From contig NZ_PSNX01000006.1 in NCBI RefSeq assembly GCF_002930615.1, positions 140,001 through 179,102 of the forward strand: 39,102 nt of DNA, written 5' to 3'. The notes below the pieces were generated by a model that had not been told where the DNA came from, made no database searches, and saw nothing but the letters and a program-made list of their open reading frames with translations. Below are positions 37,455-39,102 of the stretch, in pieces. Every line of letters starts with the position of its first letter. Positions within the stretch are counted from its first letter, which is position 1. The stretch is from Caldimonas caldifontis. GTDB taxonomy: Bacteria > Pseudomonadota > Gammaproteobacteria > Burkholderiales > Burkholderiaceae_C. A program made the translations under genes and the position numbers.

Positions 37455-38929
37455 GCGCCACCTGGGACGATCTGGAAAACGCCCTGGGCTGGTTCCGCGC
37501 GGCGCCCTCGCGCTGGCTGCAAAGCGCCAGGCAAGACCTCAGCGCCGCGGCCGAATGGATCTGGGTGGTGCTGCAGGGCGATTTTGCCGAGGACCAGACC
37601 ACGGCCCAGGTAATCACCGGGACAGTGATCTCGATGATCCCTCTGGTAGATCAGGTCTGCGACGTGCGTGACCTCATCGCCAACTGCAAGAAGATCAACG
37701 AGGACAGCACCAACAAATGGGCCTGGGTGGCCTTGGTGCTCACCCTGATCGGCCTGTTCCCCACCCTGGGCAGCCTGGCCAAGGGATGCCTGAAGATCCT
37801 TTTTGCATATGGGCGCAAGGCGGTCTTCAACGCCGGCCGCCAGGCGCTGGACAGCGACATGTGGCAAGCCACGCGGCCCTACGTCGAACATGGCCTCGCC
37901 AAGCTCAATGACCACCTCGCCCGCCCAGAGGTGCGCCGGGCGCTCTCTGCCCTGCGCATCGATCAGCCTTACCGCTACCTGGCCGAGCAAACGCGCAACG
38001 TCGCAGCCCAATTGCAGGTGAGCCGACTGACGTCGGCCATGGATAGCGCGCTGGGCCCCGCGCGCCAATTGCTGGGGATGGTCAAGCGCTGGGGCGGCAC
38101 AGATCTGGCTCGCCGCGCCAACCACACCCTGCAGGTGCTCGATGGCGTGCGTGGCCAGGCCGACCGCGCCCTGGCCCAGGCGATCAAGCCCGTGCAAGAC
38201 TGGCTCGGCCGCCTGGCGCAACGCCTGGACGTGGAGCACCGCCTGAACTACCGCGCCCAAACCAATGCCCTCAACCCCCACCACTTCCACCGCTTCAGCC
38301 TGGATGCCGAGATCGAGGAGCTGCGCAAGAGCTGGCCTGATTGGGTGGCGGTGGGGAAGGGGGCGAAGTACCGTCCACTCAGGGAAGCACCTGAGGTACC
38401 CCCAGGGCATTTCGATATCAGCGCGAACGCGCCGCGGCCGCTCAGGGAAGCCTTCAAGACCTTCCACACCGTACACGCGGACGTGCTGCCGCCCGGCACG
38501 GTGCTGTACCGGGTGCTGGACCCCAAGAGCAACGACAACAGCCTGTGCTGGATGACCAAGGCCGAGTTTGATCAACTGCTCAGCAAGCCCGAGTGGCGCC
38601 AGAAGTTCGCCGTGTGGCGCCACTGGAACCACAATGGTGAGTTTGTGACCTACACCGTGCCGCCCGGCGAGGGCTTGCGGGTGTGGCGGGGGACCACGGC
38701 ATCCCAACGTCTGAACGACCAGCAAGGCCGCCCGGTGCTGGCCAACGAACAAGGCGACCTGTACTGGCTCGACGGCGGCGCCGAGCAGATCGTGGTGAAC
38801 CCGGCCGATCTGAAGCGCCAGCACCTGGGCCCGCGCCAGTTCACCGGCTGGGGTTATGACGAGGGCGACATCCAGGTCGATCTGGTGGGCGTGCCCATCT
38901 TGCAACACAACTGGTATGAGGCCAACTGA
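37451..38929 (+). CDS. Candidate type VI secretion effector of unknown activity
   Basis: A 492-aa protein coupled to vgrG by an ATGA overlap. Residues 53-80 (VITGTVISMIPLVDQVCDVR, then DLIANC) and 92-117 are hydrophobic and match the pre-toxin segment (P..DQ..D.RD) seen in many VgrG-linked effectors. A helical, amphipathic middle (140-300) follows. The C-terminal domain (about 330-492) begins LPPGTVLYRVLDP, has YTVPPGEGLRVWRGTTASQ, and then DGGAEQIVVNPADL. Arg354 and Glu445 would suit an ADP-ribosyltransferase-like fold, but this is a guess and no known toxin family is firmly recognised. The next gene may encode its immunity protein. Confidence 0.75.
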   Translation: MSATWDDLENALGWFRAAPSRWLQSARQDLSAAAEWIWVVLQGDFAEDQTTAQVITGTVISMIPLVDQVCDVRDLIANCKKINEDSTNKWAWVALVLTLIGLFPTLGSLAKGCLKILFAYGRKAVFNAGRQALDSDMWQATRPYVEHGLAKLNDHLARPEVRRALSALRIDQPYRYLAEQTRNVAAQLQVSRLTSAMDSALGPARQLLGMVKRWGGTDLARRANHTLQVLDGVRGQADRALAQAIKPVQDWLGRLAQRLDVEHRLNYRAQTNALNPHHFHRFSLDAEIEELRKSWPDWVAVGKGAKYRPLREAPEVPPGHFDISANAPRPLREAFKTFHTVHADVLPPGTVLYRVLDPKSNDNSLCWMTKAEFDQLLSKPEWRQKFAVWRHWNHNGEFVTYTVPPGEGLRVWRGTTASQRLNDQQGRPVLANEQGDLYWLDGGAEQIVVNPADLKRQHLGPRQFTGWGYDEGDIQVDLVGVPILQHNWYEAN

Positions 38930-38932
38930 GCC

Positions 38933-39102
38933 ATGACCATCCCGCTGATTCCGCAAGAGATCTACCTGCTCGAGCGCTACAGCTCGCTCGACTACTTCGG
39001 CCAGATGCGCGACCAATTCGCCGAGTGTGTCAAGGCCGCCGAGGACGCACTGGCCGAGTTCATGCGCCACCTCCCGCCCGACTACCGCAGCCGCCCGCTG
39101 CA
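38933..39102 (+). CDS. Candidate immunity protein, truncated by the window end
   Basis: ATG 38933 lies 3 bp after the effector stop and the frame is open to the window edge (56 codons seen). It starts MTIPLIPQEIYLLERYSSLD and continues with an acidic helical segment (FAECVKAAEDALAEFMRHLP). It is cytoplasmic in appearance. Its position directly behind an effector is the only reason to call it immunity; the family is not recognised. Confidence 0.6.
   Translation, partial: MTIPLIPQEIYLLERYSSLDYFGQMRDQFAECVKAAEDALAEFMRHLPPDYRSRPL

Noticed and set aside
38368-38452. Repeat of PLREA within the candidate effector as another assembly duplication
   Set aside because: Only about 11 bases (CTCAGGGAAGC) match; flanks differ, so it is chance or a minor internal repeat.

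Overview
The window is GC-rich bacterial chromosome. The 23S/5S sequence, the phenylalanine/tyrosine catabolism pair, the Vgr-type secretion locus and the overall protein style point to a betaproteobacterium of the order Burkholderiales, probably Comamonadaceae or the Leptothrix/Rubrivivax/Ideonella group. This placement is inference from family resemblance; no search was run.

Layout. 1-3347 is the distal part of an rRNA operon: end of the 16S-23S spacer, a complete 23S gene, a 5S gene and a rho-independent terminator. 3432-6862 (minus) is a lipid-type operon: a FFLEE-like protein, a long-chain acyl-CoA ligase and a metallo-beta-lactamase-fold hydrolase. 6948-10039 (plus) encodes a Tat-signal small protein, a GMC oxidoreductase and a membrane-anchored alpha/beta hydrolase. 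9979-12619 is aromatic amino acid catabolism: hppD-phhA on minus and a divergent Lrp/AsnC regulator. 12736-23506 is a mixed housekeeping/accessory stretch: lipoprotein hydrolase, HDOD protein, an unknown exported protein, MFS permease, DUF1428 protein, EF-G paralogue, exported SAM-methyltransferase-like protein, CoA-transferase and a luciferase-like monooxygenase. 23631-25038 (minus) is a three-gene small heat shock protein operon behind a good sigma-32 promoter.

The most coherent system is 25165-34335 (plus). A PAS-AAA+-Fis sigma-54 activator is followed by an intergenic region with paired TGTCTG-N5-CAGACA palindromes, a possible IHF site and a GG-N10-GC sigma-54 promoter. Next come a periplasmic binding protein, a secreted type II-domain PHB depolymerase with FN3 linker, two ABC ATPases, two HAAT-type permeases and a cytoplasmic alpha/beta hydrolase. 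The likely logic is to degrade extracellular polyhydroxyalkanoate, import the products by a dedicated ABC transporter and finish hydrolysis inside, all under one sigma-54 switch.

34514-39102 is a type VI secretion vgrG module: VgrG with a C-terminal frameshift, a translationally coupled 492-aa candidate effector and the start of a candidate immunity gene.

Data-quality warning: two perfect tandem duplications with exactly the same period (87 bp) lie at the two places where a genomic repeat family should meet unique sequence, the rRNA operon end and the vgrG start. This is the signature expected from joining assembly contigs without trimming their k-mer overlap.
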